Positions 34,325-42,652 of a stretch of 64,000 bases of DNA are shown piece after piece (position 1 is the stretch's first letter; each line of letters opens with the position of its first letter). The stretch covers positions 5,505,561 to 5,569,560 of the forward strand of contig NZ_JOJP01000001.1 in NCBI RefSeq assembly GCF_000710775.1, given 5' to 3'. This stretch comes from Endozoicomonas elysicola (GTDB lineage: Bacteria > Pseudomonadota > Gammaproteobacteria > Pseudomonadales > Endozoicomonadaceae). Both the position numbers and the translations under genes were made by a program. The notes below the pieces were generated by a model. It worked only from the letters and a program-made list of their open reading frames with translations. It searched no databases and was not told where the DNA came from.

Positions 34325-34642
34325 CTATCTCGCCTCATTCCAGCGACGGAAGGTCGATATCATTGCCTGAGCAGCCCTGTCATCACGGATATGGTCAGGT
34401 AGCTTATTGTATTCCTGCCAGCTGCGGTAATGCTCAATAAGCGCTTTAGGCGCAAGTTCACGATAAGTTTCCGGATTCTTACGACCATATTCCCACTTCT
34501 GAAAAGCTGTGCGAATTGAGTTCAACCCCACTGAGGAATGATGGCAATCCGAACCCTCTTTATCCATAAGTGCATGAGCAGATGGGCTTAATAACAAGAA
34601 AGACACGATTACCATGGAAAATGTATATTGAAACAAAGTCAC
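34325..34642 (-). CDS. Small secreted protein of unknown function
   Basis: The 105-residue frame starts at a GTG with GGAG 7 nt upstream. A signal peptide ends near SPSAHA. The mature part of about 80 residues is helical and rich in tryptophan, arginine and charged residues (FQKWEYGRKNPETYRELAPK). No known family was recognised. Confidence 0.6.
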   Translation of the reverse strand: MTLFQYTFSMVIVSFLLLSPSAHALMDKEGSDCHHSSVGLNSIRTAFQKWEYGRKNPETYRELAPKALIEHYRSWQEYNKLPDHIRDDRAAQAMISTFRRWNEAR

Positions 34643-34714
34643 AAGACTACTCCATGTATTTATAATGATACTTTTTTAAGAATAGGCAGGTAACCCATGC
34701 TTTGCGAAGCTTAG

Positions 34715-35365
34715 CTAAACTTCTGTTTCCTTTTTTTTATCCAATTGAAGTCCCATTCGATCAAGGAGCTTTCCTCGATACAATGGATCACGATGCAGCT
34801 CAATCTCAGTAGCCTTTGCGGGCCCAATAGTTAACTGCGAAGAGAAAAGCTTCTGCTGCCCGGGCTTCCAAATTGAACTGGGATCAACAGATACGCAAAA
34901 TTTTTTATTTTTACTATCGGAATCAATCACCTTATGAAAACCATAAAATCCCCTACACTCATCCAGTGGCCTTGCCTCAATTAAGACCATTGCTTGCTTT
35001 TTAAAGCCATGTTCATAACAGGACGTAAATTCTAAAATAACCTCAGTCTCAGCACGGGATTTCACTTTAAAAGAATCGATTAGAGCGCATTGTCTTGGGG
35101 TAAATATAGATGTTTCACTAAAAGATTGAACTTTGGCACATGATCTTTTATCCAAACCCAAATTTATCAGGTCATTAGTGATAGCAGGTTGTCTTTCCTG
35201 AACACTTGGCCCACTGCCAGTATGCTCTCTAGTACTCCTTCCATCAAAAGACCTTAAGCCCAATCGATTAGTCCCAGCTGATAAATTATTTAACCCTCCT
35301 GATATTAAGGGGTTTCGCTGAATAGCTGGAATAGGAAAACCTGGTACGAAATAACAATTGCTCAT
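34715..35365 (-). CDS. Hypothetical cytoplasmic protein
   Basis: The frame is open from 35455, but I prefer the ATG at 35365 (216 residues), which drops a hydrophobic AT-rich leader. The first 60 residues are polar, low-complexity and proline/serine/glycine-rich; the rest is a mixed alpha/beta domain with several cysteines (DKRSCAKVQSF, PRQCALIDSF, EFTSCYEHGF, DECRGFYGF). I recognise no family. A disordered N-terminus followed by a compact domain, together with A+T-rich surroundings, would fit an acquired or effector-type gene, but there is no direct evidence. Confidence 0.55.
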   Translation of the reverse strand: MSNCYFVPGFPIPAIQRNPLISGGLNNLSAGTNRLGLRSFDGRSTREHTGSGPSVQERQPAITNDLINLGLDKRSCAKVQSFSETSIFTPRQCALIDSFKVKSRAETEVILEFTSCYEHGFKKQAMVLIEARPLDECRGFYGFHKVIDSDSKNKKFCVSVDPSSIWKPGQQKLFSSQLTIGPAKATEIELHRDPLYRGKLLDRMGLQLDKKKETEV

Positions 35366-35473
35366 AGTGATCAAAATCAGGAAATTGTGAATCTTTAGAT
35401 TATCTTCAGTTTTGATAAAAACAAGCAATGCAAAAGTATTTAGTATGAAGATCAATTCATTATTTCTTATTTT

Positions 35474-35505
35474 AATATGGAGTTCATTGTTATGAACTCC
35501 ATATT
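35474..35505. repeat. Perfect 13-bp inverted repeat (hairpin)
   Basis: AATATGGAGTTCA and its exact complement flank the 6-base loop TTGTTA, in the gap between the lipoprotein gene (ends 35528) and the hypothetical gene. No U-tract follows on either strand. It may be a terminator variant or a transcript-stabilising hairpin. Confidence 0.55.
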
Positions 35506-35527
35506 TATAGTTGTAGATAGGTAGGTC

Positions 35528-35893
35528 TCAGTTAATGTGTAAACCATTATTACTTGCTATCTTCACCCTGCAATCGTAAGCATTGGCCATCATAGTGACC
35601 GAACTCAAAAAACCAAATGGCCTATACAGGTAAAGAGTATCCGCTCCCATATCCACAGCCTTTATACTCATCTGATTGATAGTACCCCAAACCATATCCC
35701 GATCACTGTGCAGCCAGTAATCGTAAAAATGCCCTTCTGAGCCATAAACCGTACCTTTAAGTTCACAGCCTTCAATACGATCCGTTTCGTCCCAGACAAC
35801 CTGAACTTTTCCGGACTCTTCCGTTGGAAAGGTAATGCAGCCCGTCAGGCTCAACGACACCATCAGCCCAAGAAGGCACTTCTTAACAATCAT
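35528..35893 (-). CDS. Small lipoprotein, DUF4156-like
   Basis: From the ATG at 35893 the product has 121 residues. The signal ends in the lipobox LTGC. The mature part (VQVVWDETDRIEGCELKGTV, NQMSIKAVDMGADTLYLY, NAYDCRVKI) follows the pattern of DUF4156 lipoproteins related to YjeI, where two cysteines and a run of small residues before TL/NH mark the fold. The role is not known; related proteins sit in the outer membrane. Confidence 0.65.
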   Translation of the reverse strand: MIVKKCLLGLMVSLSLTGCITFPTEESGKVQVVWDETDRIEGCELKGTVYGSEGHFYDYWLHSDRDMVWGTINQMSIKAVDMGADTLYLYRPFGFLSSVTMMANAYDCRVKIASNNGLHIN

Positions 35894-36348
35894 AAGGGTT
35901 ATCAATCAGATGAGAAATGTCGGCAGTATAAGGAAAAGCAGTAATAAGAGAATAAGTGAAAATCACCCAAACCATCTGAGCAAGAGTAAGGTGTATTGCA
36001 AAAAATAATGCCCCGACTGGCGGGGCTATAATCTCAGTACTTCCTCGTTGTTGTTATTATTTCCTTGGGGTGGCCATCCTTGGCCTGTACTTCCTTCCTG
36101 GAACCGGTACTGAGTTGTTTCCTTTCAACGTTATATATCCACTTTGCATGCCAACTCTATCTATTCTCTTGACTACCAATGGCTGGAAGAAAAATCACAA
36201 ATTTACAAAATCTATATATTTGGGTATTTGTTACTCGCTACTGTCACCAAGAGAAACAAATAAACAGAGAGTGCTATCTTAATAGCGACCTTTTTAACGA
36301 AATCCTTTAGAAACTTTCTAACTGGCAGCTATACAAAAGGTATTTTTA
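35894..36348. other. 455-bp intergenic region with structured repeats
   Basis: No convincing gene is present. It holds a hairpin with a minus-strand U-tract (36001-36027) and, next to it, a set of short repeats: GTACTTCCT at 36038-36046 and again at 36087-36095, and CTCAGTAC (36034-36041) opposite GTACTGAG (36107-36114). GTACTTCC/GGAACCGGTAC at 36087-36110 can form a local hairpin. A GTG-started frame of 70 codons at 36070 has no protein-like character. Confidence 0.4.
36001..36027 (-). terminator. Probable minus-strand terminator
   Basis: GCCCCG (36011-36016) pairs with CGGGGC (36022-36027). On the minus strand the stem is followed by ATTATTTTTT. It could end transcripts coming leftward from the SiiA-like/HlyD operon, although it lies nearly 600 bp past the HlyD stop. 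Confidence 0.55.
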
Positions 36349-36585
36349 ATGGAAAAAATGTTCGAGCGCTTGCAGTTCGGCTCATGTGAAATATGTGGTT
36401 TAGCTCAGCTACCCGAAGAATTATCCTGTCTCATGGTACCGCTAGATGCCAAAAGAGTCCGTTTTTTTACCTTATTTTATTGTTCTGATAATCCACTCTG
36501 CCACAATAAAGCCCTTGATAGACTGTCAGAAAAGGAACGACAAGCTCAACATCAAAATACCCCGGTGTTCTTTGGAAAGATTTAG
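36349..36585 (+). CDS. Small cysteine-rich hypothetical protein
   Basis: The 78-residue frame has an ATG with AAAGG upstream. It contains CEICG near the N-terminus and CSDNPLCH in the middle, so two cysteine pairs that could bind zinc. Nothing else is recognisable. The regular ribosome binding site and the paired cysteines favour a real gene. It is convergent with the HlyD-like gene, 20 bp away. Confidence 0.45.
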   Translation: MEKMFERLQFGSCEICGLAQLPEELSCLMVPLDAKRVRFFTLFYCSDNPLCHNKALDRLSEKERQAQHQNTPVFFGKI

Positions 36586-36605
36586 TTCAGTTATCCCCAT
36601 AACAC

Positions 36606-37886
36606 TTATGTATCTGTTGCCGTAAACCGTATTGATTCCGATAAAGGCCCCATTAAATACCCCAGTAATGTCCGCTTTCCTGCCAAGATGTTTAGCTCAA
36701 CAGTCATTCCCGGTATCAACTGACTGTTTTCATCAAAACCCGAACTTTCTGTTTCTATCATTGCCTTGTAATAGTGCTTCGCAGTGACATCATCCTTATA
36801 GGTATCCGCGCTGACTTCCAGAACCTTACCTTTAAGAGAGCCATAGGTCGTGTAATCGTAGGCAGACACACGAACATTAACCTCCTGCCCCGGCCAGACT
36901 TTCGCTCGATCATAAGGAGCCACCATCGCCTCTACCATCAGTGGAACACCATCTGGAACAATTTCAGCCAGTACTGCACCTGGCGGCACCACTTCACCAA
37001 TAGTATTAACGTGCAGAGTATGCAGGGTGCCGGTAACAGGAGCCGCTACTTTTTCACGAACTTCCCTTTCCCGAGAGGAACGAATCTGCTCCTGAATCTG
37101 GGCTATTTCCAAGCGTATTTTGTTGTAATCATGCTGCGCTTCTTCACGAAAATCATTAACCAGCTTGGTTTTCTTCAGTTGTAACTCAGACAGACGGGCA
37201 TCAATCACTGGAATCTGCTTCATCGACTGGTTAATTCGGGTTTCGATCTTCAGCAGCACCATCTTTTTTTCCAGCTGATTCTGAACTGAACCTGCTCCTT
37301 TACGCAAAAGAGTCGAGAGGATATCCAGTTGCTTCTGGGCAACTGCTCGCTCGTTGTTCATATCGTTGATTACCTGACCAAGCTCTGAAAGCTGGGCTTC
37401 TTCTTTATTGATCTGCTGACGAACAATGGATATCTGCCCATTCAACTTTTTAATACGCTTTTTATGCAGTTCCAACTCATTGAGGTAGTATTCGTCATTC
37501 AGCGATATCTGCTCAATGGAAGCGGTGAGGTCTTCTCCGGTCATTTCCGCATACAGCCGTTGTGCCTTTGCAACCAAGCCTCTGAGCTTCTGCTTCAGAA
37601 TACTGATGTTTTCGGTCAGGGTAGGATTCATTACTGAAAACAACACCATATCCTTGCTGACACGCTGCCCTTCTGTAACGTGTAACCCCGTGAGAATGCC
37701 ACCTTCCAGGTGCTCAACGACCCGGTTATTACTGAATGTTGTCACTCGCCCATCACTCTTAACCACGACATCGATTTCAACAACGGCAGACCAGATCAGA
37801 AAGAACAACACGATAAAGCTGATTGTAAAAATAATGGAGTAGCGGGTGAATAATCGATATTGCATACGGTTCAGCAGTGGTTTCAT
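36606..37886 (-). CDS. Type I secretion membrane-fusion (HlyD/SiiD-type) protein
   Basis: The 426-residue protein has one N-terminal membrane helix (about residues 14-34), the first half of a lipoyl-like domain (VVKSDGRVTTF, EHLEGGILTGLHVTEGQRV), a long coiled coil of some 170 residues (about 90-265), the second lipoyl half (EKVAAPVTGTLHTLHV) and beta-barrel domains to the end. This is the HlyD adaptor that bridges the inner-membrane ABC transporter and the TolC-type channel. Its ATG overlaps the stop of the SiiA-like gene (ATGA), so the two are translated together. The cognate TolC, ABC transporter and substrate genes lie within 10 kb. Confidence 0.92.
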   Translation of the reverse strand: MKPLLNRMQYRLFTRYSIIFTISFIVLFFLIWSAVVEIDVVVKSDGRVTTFSNNRVVEHLEGGILTGLHVTEGQRVSKDMVLFSVMNPTLTENISILKQKLRGLVAKAQRLYAEMTGEDLTASIEQISLNDEYYLNELELHKKRIKKLNGQISIVRQQINKEEAQLSELGQVINDMNNERAVAQKQLDILSTLLRKGAGSVQNQLEKKMVLLKIETRINQSMKQIPVIDARLSELQLKKTKLVNDFREEAQHDYNKIRLEIAQIQEQIRSSREREVREKVAAPVTGTLHTLHVNTIGEVVPPGAVLAEIVPDGVPLMVEAMVAPYDRAKVWPGQEVNVRVSAYDYTTYGSLKGKVLEVSADTYKDDVTAKHYYKAMIETESSGFDENSQLIPGMTVELNILAGKRTLLGYLMGPLSESIRFTATDT

Positions 37887-38491
37887 GACTCTTTCTCCAC
37901 TACTTTGATGATGACTTCATTACGCTGGTCAGTTCCGGAATCATCCAGTCTGATTTTAATATTCTCTGAAGGGATACCTAGCTTGGTCATAATGGCCCGA
38001 ACCAGTGTTATTCGACTGAAAGAAACTTCATAGGTAACCGTTTTGGCAATTCCGGGATCATTAAGCAGGCTGATAATGTAAATCGTCTTATCCTGAATAC
38101 TGTCCAGGTTTTCTTTCAGCCACTTATCCAGCTCAGCTCTTGCCGTTTCAGCCAGACGGGAATTAAAATCCTGATACTTAATGCGTATCAGTTTATCCTT
38201 AACATCTACGCTGGCTTGACTCTCCAGCTGAACTTCCAATGCTTCAGAAATAATTTCCTTATCAAAATCAGCCTCCACAGAAGCCTGCTGCCCTATATCC
38301 AAAGCATCCCGGGTACCCGCACTCTTTTTATCGGTTTCAATGGCAGATTTGGCGATATCAAATCCCACCTGCACACTCAGTGCCGTGACTACCAGAATCA
38401 GTACAACCACCAGAAATACGAATACAAGCAGCGTCGTTGACAACGCATCCACAAATCCAGGCCATGGGTTACTTTCGGGTTGTTTCGCCAT
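37883..38491 (-). CDS. SiiA-like (MotB-type) inner-membrane proton-channel subunit
   Basis: The 202-residue protein has a single membrane helix (about residues 16-41) preceded by SNPWPGFVDALSTTLLVF. From memory Salmonella SiiA starts with the very similar SNPWPSFVDTFST and is about 210 residues long. Asp15 is at the place of the proton-carrying aspartate of MotB/SiiA. The periplasmic part (IRIKYQDFNSRLAETARAEL, then FSRITLVRAIMTKLG) has an OmpA/MotB-like outline that may bind peptidoglycan. In Salmonella SiiA and SiiB form a proton channel needed for function of the giant adhesin SiiE. The gene heads an operon with the HlyD-like gene. ExbD-like or Zorya ZorB-like identities are less likely in this context. 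Confidence 0.75.
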   Translation of the reverse strand: MAKQPESNPWPGFVDALSTTLLVFVFLVVVLILVVTALSVQVGFDIAKSAIETDKKSAGTRDALDIGQQASVEADFDKEIISEALEVQLESQASVDVKDKLIRIKYQDFNSRLAETARAELDKWLKENLDSIQDKTIYIISLLNDPGIAKTVTYEVSFSRITLVRAIMTKLGIPSENIKIRLDDSGTDQRNEVIIKVVEKES

Positions 38492-38740
38492 TATGCTCCA
38501 CCGGCGGATCAGCAGAATTTGGATTAATGACTACCTGAAGAACCGAGCAGGTCATCAGTACAAGCGTGTCGTCCGAAAAATTGTCTTCTTATTTATCGTC
38601 TAACCTCCCTCCTTCTTGATGAACACTGCATTTTTTGACCACTTATAAAGTGGTGAAACCTCATTACAGTTCTCTCTGTTCAGGCCGATGCAAATTGGGA
38701 TGATTTCCAGCATAAAACGGATACAGACGGAACTAACCTT
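38492..38740. promoter_or_regulatory. Divergent promoter region of the secretion locus
   Basis: This 249-bp gap separates the SiiA-like/HlyD operon (minus) from the TolC/SiiB-like/M23 operon (plus). It must hold both promoters. I found no clear operator; a T-rich tract and TATAAAGTGG near 38644-38653 are the only notable signals. Confidence 0.4.
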
Positions 38741-40006
38741 ATGAAGCTGAAATGTCTGGTGGGGGTTTCTTCACTACTGTTTCTGGTCCCAACTCATGCA
38801 CTCACATTGACAGAGGCAGTTGAAAGGGCTCTGGAGTTCAATCCGATTGTCAAATCTCTCGGCGCCTCCGTTGATGTGAATAAAGCTCGATTAAGTCAGA
38901 GCTATTCTGATTACCAACCCTCGATTACCTGGCAAGCTGAAGCTGGCAAAACCCGAAGCACTGGTAATAAGTGGCAGGACAAAACCAAATCCACCGTGAT
39001 GCTCAACCAGGTTCTGTACGATTTTGGCCGTATTTCCAATACCGTCGACTCCAGAAAGCACAAGCTGACCGCCGCAGAGCATACGTTCAGTGACGGAAGT
39101 GAGAAGCTTGCACTGATTACGACCAAAGCTTATCTGGAAATTCTCAAGCTTGAAGAAGTTATTGACTTTATTGAAGAGAACATCGCCTTTTATAAGCGTT
39201 TCCTGGGTATTCTTGAAACCAGAAATGAAGCAGGCGCAGCCAGTAAGTCTGATGTTCAGCGCCTGACCAGTCTGAGCCAGAATGCAGAGCTGGAGCTGAT
39301 TCAATACAAAACCGATCTGACATTTGCCAGAAAGACATTTAAAAGCCTCACAGGCATCGAACCTGATAATCTGACCACTCCGGTGCTTGATGGCATTGTG
39401 ATTGAGCATTCTCTGGAGCAGCTGGTCGCATTTGCCATTAGCAAGAGCTACCAGATCCAGGCGCTGAAGGCCAACATCAATTCTGCTGAAGAGAACAGAG
39501 ACAAAGCTAAATCAGACCTTTATCCATCATTCGGTATCAAACTCGAAACCAGCAGGGAACACTCCCTCGACACATCAGAAACCTGGAAGACCACAGAATC
39601 GGGTTTAGTAACCATGACCTATAAGCTCTGGGATGGTTTTAAAACCCGCCGTAAAGTGGATGAAAGTAATGCCAGAGTGATGCAAGCAGAGTATCGCCTG
39701 CGGGAAGCGGCATTAACTCTGGAAAAAAAAGTAGAGGAAGCCTACAGCTCAACTTTAAAGCTGATGGATGAAAAGGTCGTGAATGACCGAGCGATGGAAA
39801 CCAACCGGGAAATCGTTGACCTCTATTACAAAGAGTTTGAATTGGGTGAAAAAACATTGCTGGACATAACCACTGCCCAAGGCGATTACCACATCAGTCG
39901 AATTCAAAGCGCTGTATTCCAGTATGACTTTTACAAGAGCGTATTAGACATCCGTTTTTATCTGAATGATGTCATCAATACGATTCGAAGTTTGCAGGAT
40001 AGCTAA
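38741..40006 (+). CDS. TolC-family outer-membrane channel (SiiC-type)
   Basis: The 421-residue protein has a signal peptide (cleavage near THA-LT) and the TolC repeat structure: LTLTEAVERALEFNPIVKSLGAS, QVLYDFGRISNTVDSR, then AFAISKSYQIQALKANINSAEE in the second half, with MTYKLWDGFKTRRKVDESNA. The long helices form the periplasmic tunnel, ending in the outer-membrane barrel. It should provide the exit duct for the giant RTX protein. It starts the operon with the SiiB-like and M23 genes. Confidence 0.92.
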   Translation: MKLKCLVGVSSLLFLVPTHALTLTEAVERALEFNPIVKSLGASVDVNKARLSQSYSDYQPSITWQAEAGKTRSTGNKWQDKTKSTVMLNQVLYDFGRISNTVDSRKHKLTAAEHTFSDGSEKLALITTKAYLEILKLEEVIDFIEENIAFYKRFLGILETRNEAGAASKSDVQRLTSLSQNAELELIQYKTDLTFARKTFKSLTGIEPDNLTTPVLDGIVIEHSLEQLVAFAISKSYQIQALKANINSAEENRDKAKSDLYPSFGIKLETSREHSLDTSETWKTTESGLVTMTYKLWDGFKTRRKVDESNARVMQAEYRLREAALTLEKKVEEAYSSTLKLMDEKVVNDRAMETNREIVDLYYKEFELGEKTLLDITTAQGDYHISRIQSAVFQYDFYKSVLDIRFYLNDVINTIRSLQDS

Positions 40007-40068
40007 AGCCTTCTGAACCCAAGCTTACTCTGGATTAGAGAAAAGCAGACAAAAAGGTAAACAGGGAC

Positions 40069-41511
40069 ATGTCTGAGCTGCATATTGCCGACCCGAAGAG
40101 GATCGTTGGCTTTCTAAAAAAGATGAGCTGTGTTGTTGTTGCTACTGTAGCACTGGTTTACTTCACCCGGGATTTCTTTGGTCCAGCCCTGATGTCCAAC
40201 CTGCCACTGAACGGCACCATCTTGTTTGTTTTTATCCTTGGATCTTTTCTCTGCTTTCTCTATGTTACTCATCTGAAAGATGATGTATTGGTTATATCCA
40301 GCCTAGATGACATCCTTTTTGGGGATGAAGAGAGTCAGCCACCCAAGCTGAAAATGCACCTGATGTCGACAACCGTTGTTCTGCTCAGAAACAACGTTGC
40401 CTCATTGGGCCTGATCAAACTCTCTGCACCAGCGACCAGAGCACTGATCGACTCTCTTCAAGACAGCCTTGATGAAAAGATTGCCTTTATTCGTTACTTC
40501 ACAGACTTACTGGTTTTTATCGGACTGCTCGGTACCTTCCTCGGTCTGACCATTACCATCGGTTCCATCGGTGGTATCCTGGCGGACCTGGCTCAGGGCC
40601 TAGGTGGTGATGTTGATATTATGACCACTCTGGTAAAGCTCATCAAAGGTCTTGAAGGCCCTCTCGGTGGTATGAGTACTGCGTTCGGATCATCGTTGAT
40701 GGGGCTGAGTACTTCCCTAGTATTGGGCATTCTTCAACTCAACCTAAATAAAGCCAGCAGCTACTTCTCTTCAGCTATGGAAAACTGGCTTGCCCAGCAT
40801 ACTGTTGAGCACCTCGCCGGTGGTGGAATGAGTGTTGGTGGTTCACAGACTATAAGCACTGCCCAAGCACCAGTCATTGATAACAGTCAGTTAAGTCAGA
40901 TCAATCAGCAGCTGGGTAATATATCCACTATTTTGAAAGGCATTGCAGAGAATGGCTCTATCGGTGAAAAACAATGGACAACACTGACGGATCTGATCAG
41001 CAGCAACCATAAAGAAATGATCGAGCACACATCCCTGATCACTGGTTCCGTAAAACAGGCAGGGGAGCACATCGAAAATGTAGCCGAGCTTCAGTCTGGC
41101 CAATTAGCAGAGACAGAATTACAGCGCAAAGAAACTGAAAAAATCCGCCAGTTATTCACTACACAGACCGATGCCAGTATCGAAGCGCTTGGAGCAGTTC
41201 AGGAAAGCAAGCACCGTCTGGTTCAAATTGTCACAGCATTGCTTAATGAGCAGAAAACGCTTCATCAAAGCCAACTGAAGACCAGTGAAGGCATGGCTGG
41301 AGTAAAGGATACTCTCAAAGAAAAAATCGTCAGTTCCTCAAAAGAATTCAATGATGTTGCCAGCCAGATAGATGGGTGCTCGGAGCAGTTACAAAGCCTC
41401 TCAGAAATTGTTCAGGAAGAAAACCAGAAAACAGAGAAACGCCAGTCCAGACTGGACAAGCTTTTCAATGCCCTGACTAAGGCAGTCATTGATCTCAAAG
41501 ATAAAATCTAA
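40069..41511 (+). CDS. SiiB-like (MotA/TolQ/ExbB-type) proton-channel subunit
   Basis: The 480-residue protein has four membrane helices. Two are near the N-terminus (about residues 18-38 and 46-66). The MotA/ExbB core follows: FTDLLVFIGLLGTFLGLTITI (about 142-165) and STAFGSSLMGLSTSLVLGIL (about 203-225). After residue 240 comes a long cytoplasmic, coiled-coil-rich tail. This matches the size and layout of SiiB, the MotA-like partner of SiiA, rather than short ExbB/TolQ. ZorA of the Zorya defence system is also MotA-like with a long tail, but no Zorya helicase or nuclease is here. It follows the TolC gene by 62 bp. Confidence 0.75.
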   Translation: MSELHIADPKRIVGFLKKMSCVVVATVALVYFTRDFFGPALMSNLPLNGTILFVFILGSFLCFLYVTHLKDDVLVISSLDDILFGDEESQPPKLKMHLMSTTVVLLRNNVASLGLIKLSAPATRALIDSLQDSLDEKIAFIRYFTDLLVFIGLLGTFLGLTITIGSIGGILADLAQGLGGDVDIMTTLVKLIKGLEGPLGGMSTAFGSSLMGLSTSLVLGILQLNLNKASSYFSSAMENWLAQHTVEHLAGGGMSVGGSQTISTAQAPVIDNSQLSQINQQLGNISTILKGIAENGSIGEKQWTTLTDLISSNHKEMIEHTSLITGSVKQAGEHIENVAELQSGQLAETELQRKETEKIRQLFTTQTDASIEALGAVQESKHRLVQIVTALLNEQKTLHQSQLKTSEGMAGVKDTLKEKIVSSSKEFNDVASQIDGCSEQLQSLSEIVQEENQKTEKRQSRLDKLFNALTKAVIDLKDKI

Positions 41512-41524
41512 AAGCTGATCATTC

Positions 41525-42511
41525 GTGAAAAGACAACTCCCCCAACTACTCTGGTGTCTTGCGGCATCAGTTGCAGCTGCTGAAAGACCAGAATTTATAT
41601 TCCCTGTAGATTGTGACTATGGCATTGACTGCGTCATTCAGAATTATGTAGATAATGACCCGACAGAGGCATATAGGGAATACCAATGTGGCCAGCAGAC
41701 CTATGATGGCCATACCGGGACTGATATCAGAATCATCAATCTGCCTCAAATGAACTCAGGCGTAGCAGTGCTGGCTGCTGCTGATGGAAAAGTCGTTGCA
41801 ACCCGTGATGGGGTCGCTGACACATACCTTGATCGTAAGAAACGTGATGAAATCAGTAAAACCGGGCTTGGAAATGCGGTAGTTATTGAGCACCCAAATG
41901 GCTGGAGAACTATTTACGGACACCTCAAAGAAGGTAGCCTGATGGTTCAAAAGGGGGACATTGTCACCAGCGAACAAAAGCTGGGAGACATTGGCCTGTC
42001 AGGTTTAACCGAGTTCCCTCATGTCCATTTTCAAGTTCAATACCTTGGACAAACAACAGATCCCTTTACCGGAATACAGCGATTCTCCGTATGTGGAGAT
42101 AACACTGACAACCTCTGGAGTATGGATGCTTTCAAGCAGGTAACCTATGAACCTGGTTTTTTACTGGATCATGGGTTCAATGACCAACCACCTGCAAATT
42201 ATAAGGATATAGAAAGCGGTGAGTTTAATAACGGTATTGATGAAGGCAGCGATCACCTGTTCTTTTGGGTAAGACTCATTGGACTAGCAGCAGGCTCTCA
42301 AATAACCCTGAACATCACGTCACCAGATAACGAAACGGTAAAGTCCAAAACATTTGATAAACTCAAAACAAGTAAGGCACAAATCTTCTATTACGTAGGG
42401 ATCAAAAATCCGGAAGAGCAGTCTGGGAACTGGGTTGGCGAACTGATTTTGAAACAGCCATCACTACCAAAAAGTAGAAAGTCTTTCTCTTATACCAATT
42501 CCGCCTTCTAA
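41525..42511 (+). CDS. Secreted M23-family zinc metallopeptidase
   Basis: The 328-residue protein starts at a GTG and has a signal peptide (cleavage after AAA-ER). The M23/LytM domain carries the complete zinc and catalytic set: His63-x3-Asp67 in DGHTGTDI, His133 in YGHLKEG and H166-V-H168 in FPHVHFQV. Such enzymes cut peptidoglycan cross-bridges. The last 130 residues form a separate beta-rich domain (HLFFWVRLIGLAAGSQITLNIT). It follows the SiiB-like gene by 13 bp, so it is part of the secretion operon and may open the wall for the machine. Its last five codons and stop lie inside the end repeat of a MITE-like element. Confidence 0.87.
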   Translation: MKRQLPQLLWCLAASVAAAERPEFIFPVDCDYGIDCVIQNYVDNDPTEAYREYQCGQQTYDGHTGTDIRIINLPQMNSGVAVLAAADGKVVATRDGVADTYLDRKKRDEISKTGLGNAVVIEHPNGWRTIYGHLKEGSLMVQKGDIVTSEQKLGDIGLSGLTEFPHVHFQVQYLGQTTDPFTGIQRFSVCGDNTDNLWSMDAFKQVTYEPGFLLDHGFNDQPPANYKDIESGEFNNGIDEGSDHLFFWVRLIGLAAGSQITLNITSPDNETVKSKTFDKLKTSKAQIFYYVGIKNPEEQSGNWVGELILKQPSLPKSRKSFSYTNSAF

Positions 42512-42652
42512 ATATGATATCGAGCAAACTATTATGGACTGCTGGGCGAGGCGGAATGACGAGTAATAGCAGGGCTATTGCGAGGAATTCCAACGAAGAG
42601 CCAGCTGTTCAGAATAACTGCGCAGTTCATGTTTAGAAGGTGGAATTTGTAT
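42492..42652. mobile_element. MITE-like element filling the gap between convergent secretion genes
   Basis: The 161-bp element is bounded by inverted repeats at 42492-42516 and 42628-42652, identical at 22 of 25 positions. The left end begins ATACCAATTCCGCCTTC. The inside has a short G-rich region and no coding capacity. It provides the final codons and TAA of the M23 gene on one side and abuts the TAA of the ABC-transporter gene on the other. As a foldable unit between convergent genes it could now serve as a two-way terminator. Confidence 0.75.

Noticed and set aside
36070..36282. 70-codon plus-strand frame starting with GTG
   Set aside because: No ribosome binding site, no protein-like composition, and it overlaps the hairpin repeats.
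37883..41511. Zorya anti-phage system (MotA/MotB-like pair)
   Set aside because: No ZorC/ZorD/ZorE-type helicase or nuclease genes are present. The pair is interleaved with T1SS genes, and the MotB-like N-terminus resembles SiiA.
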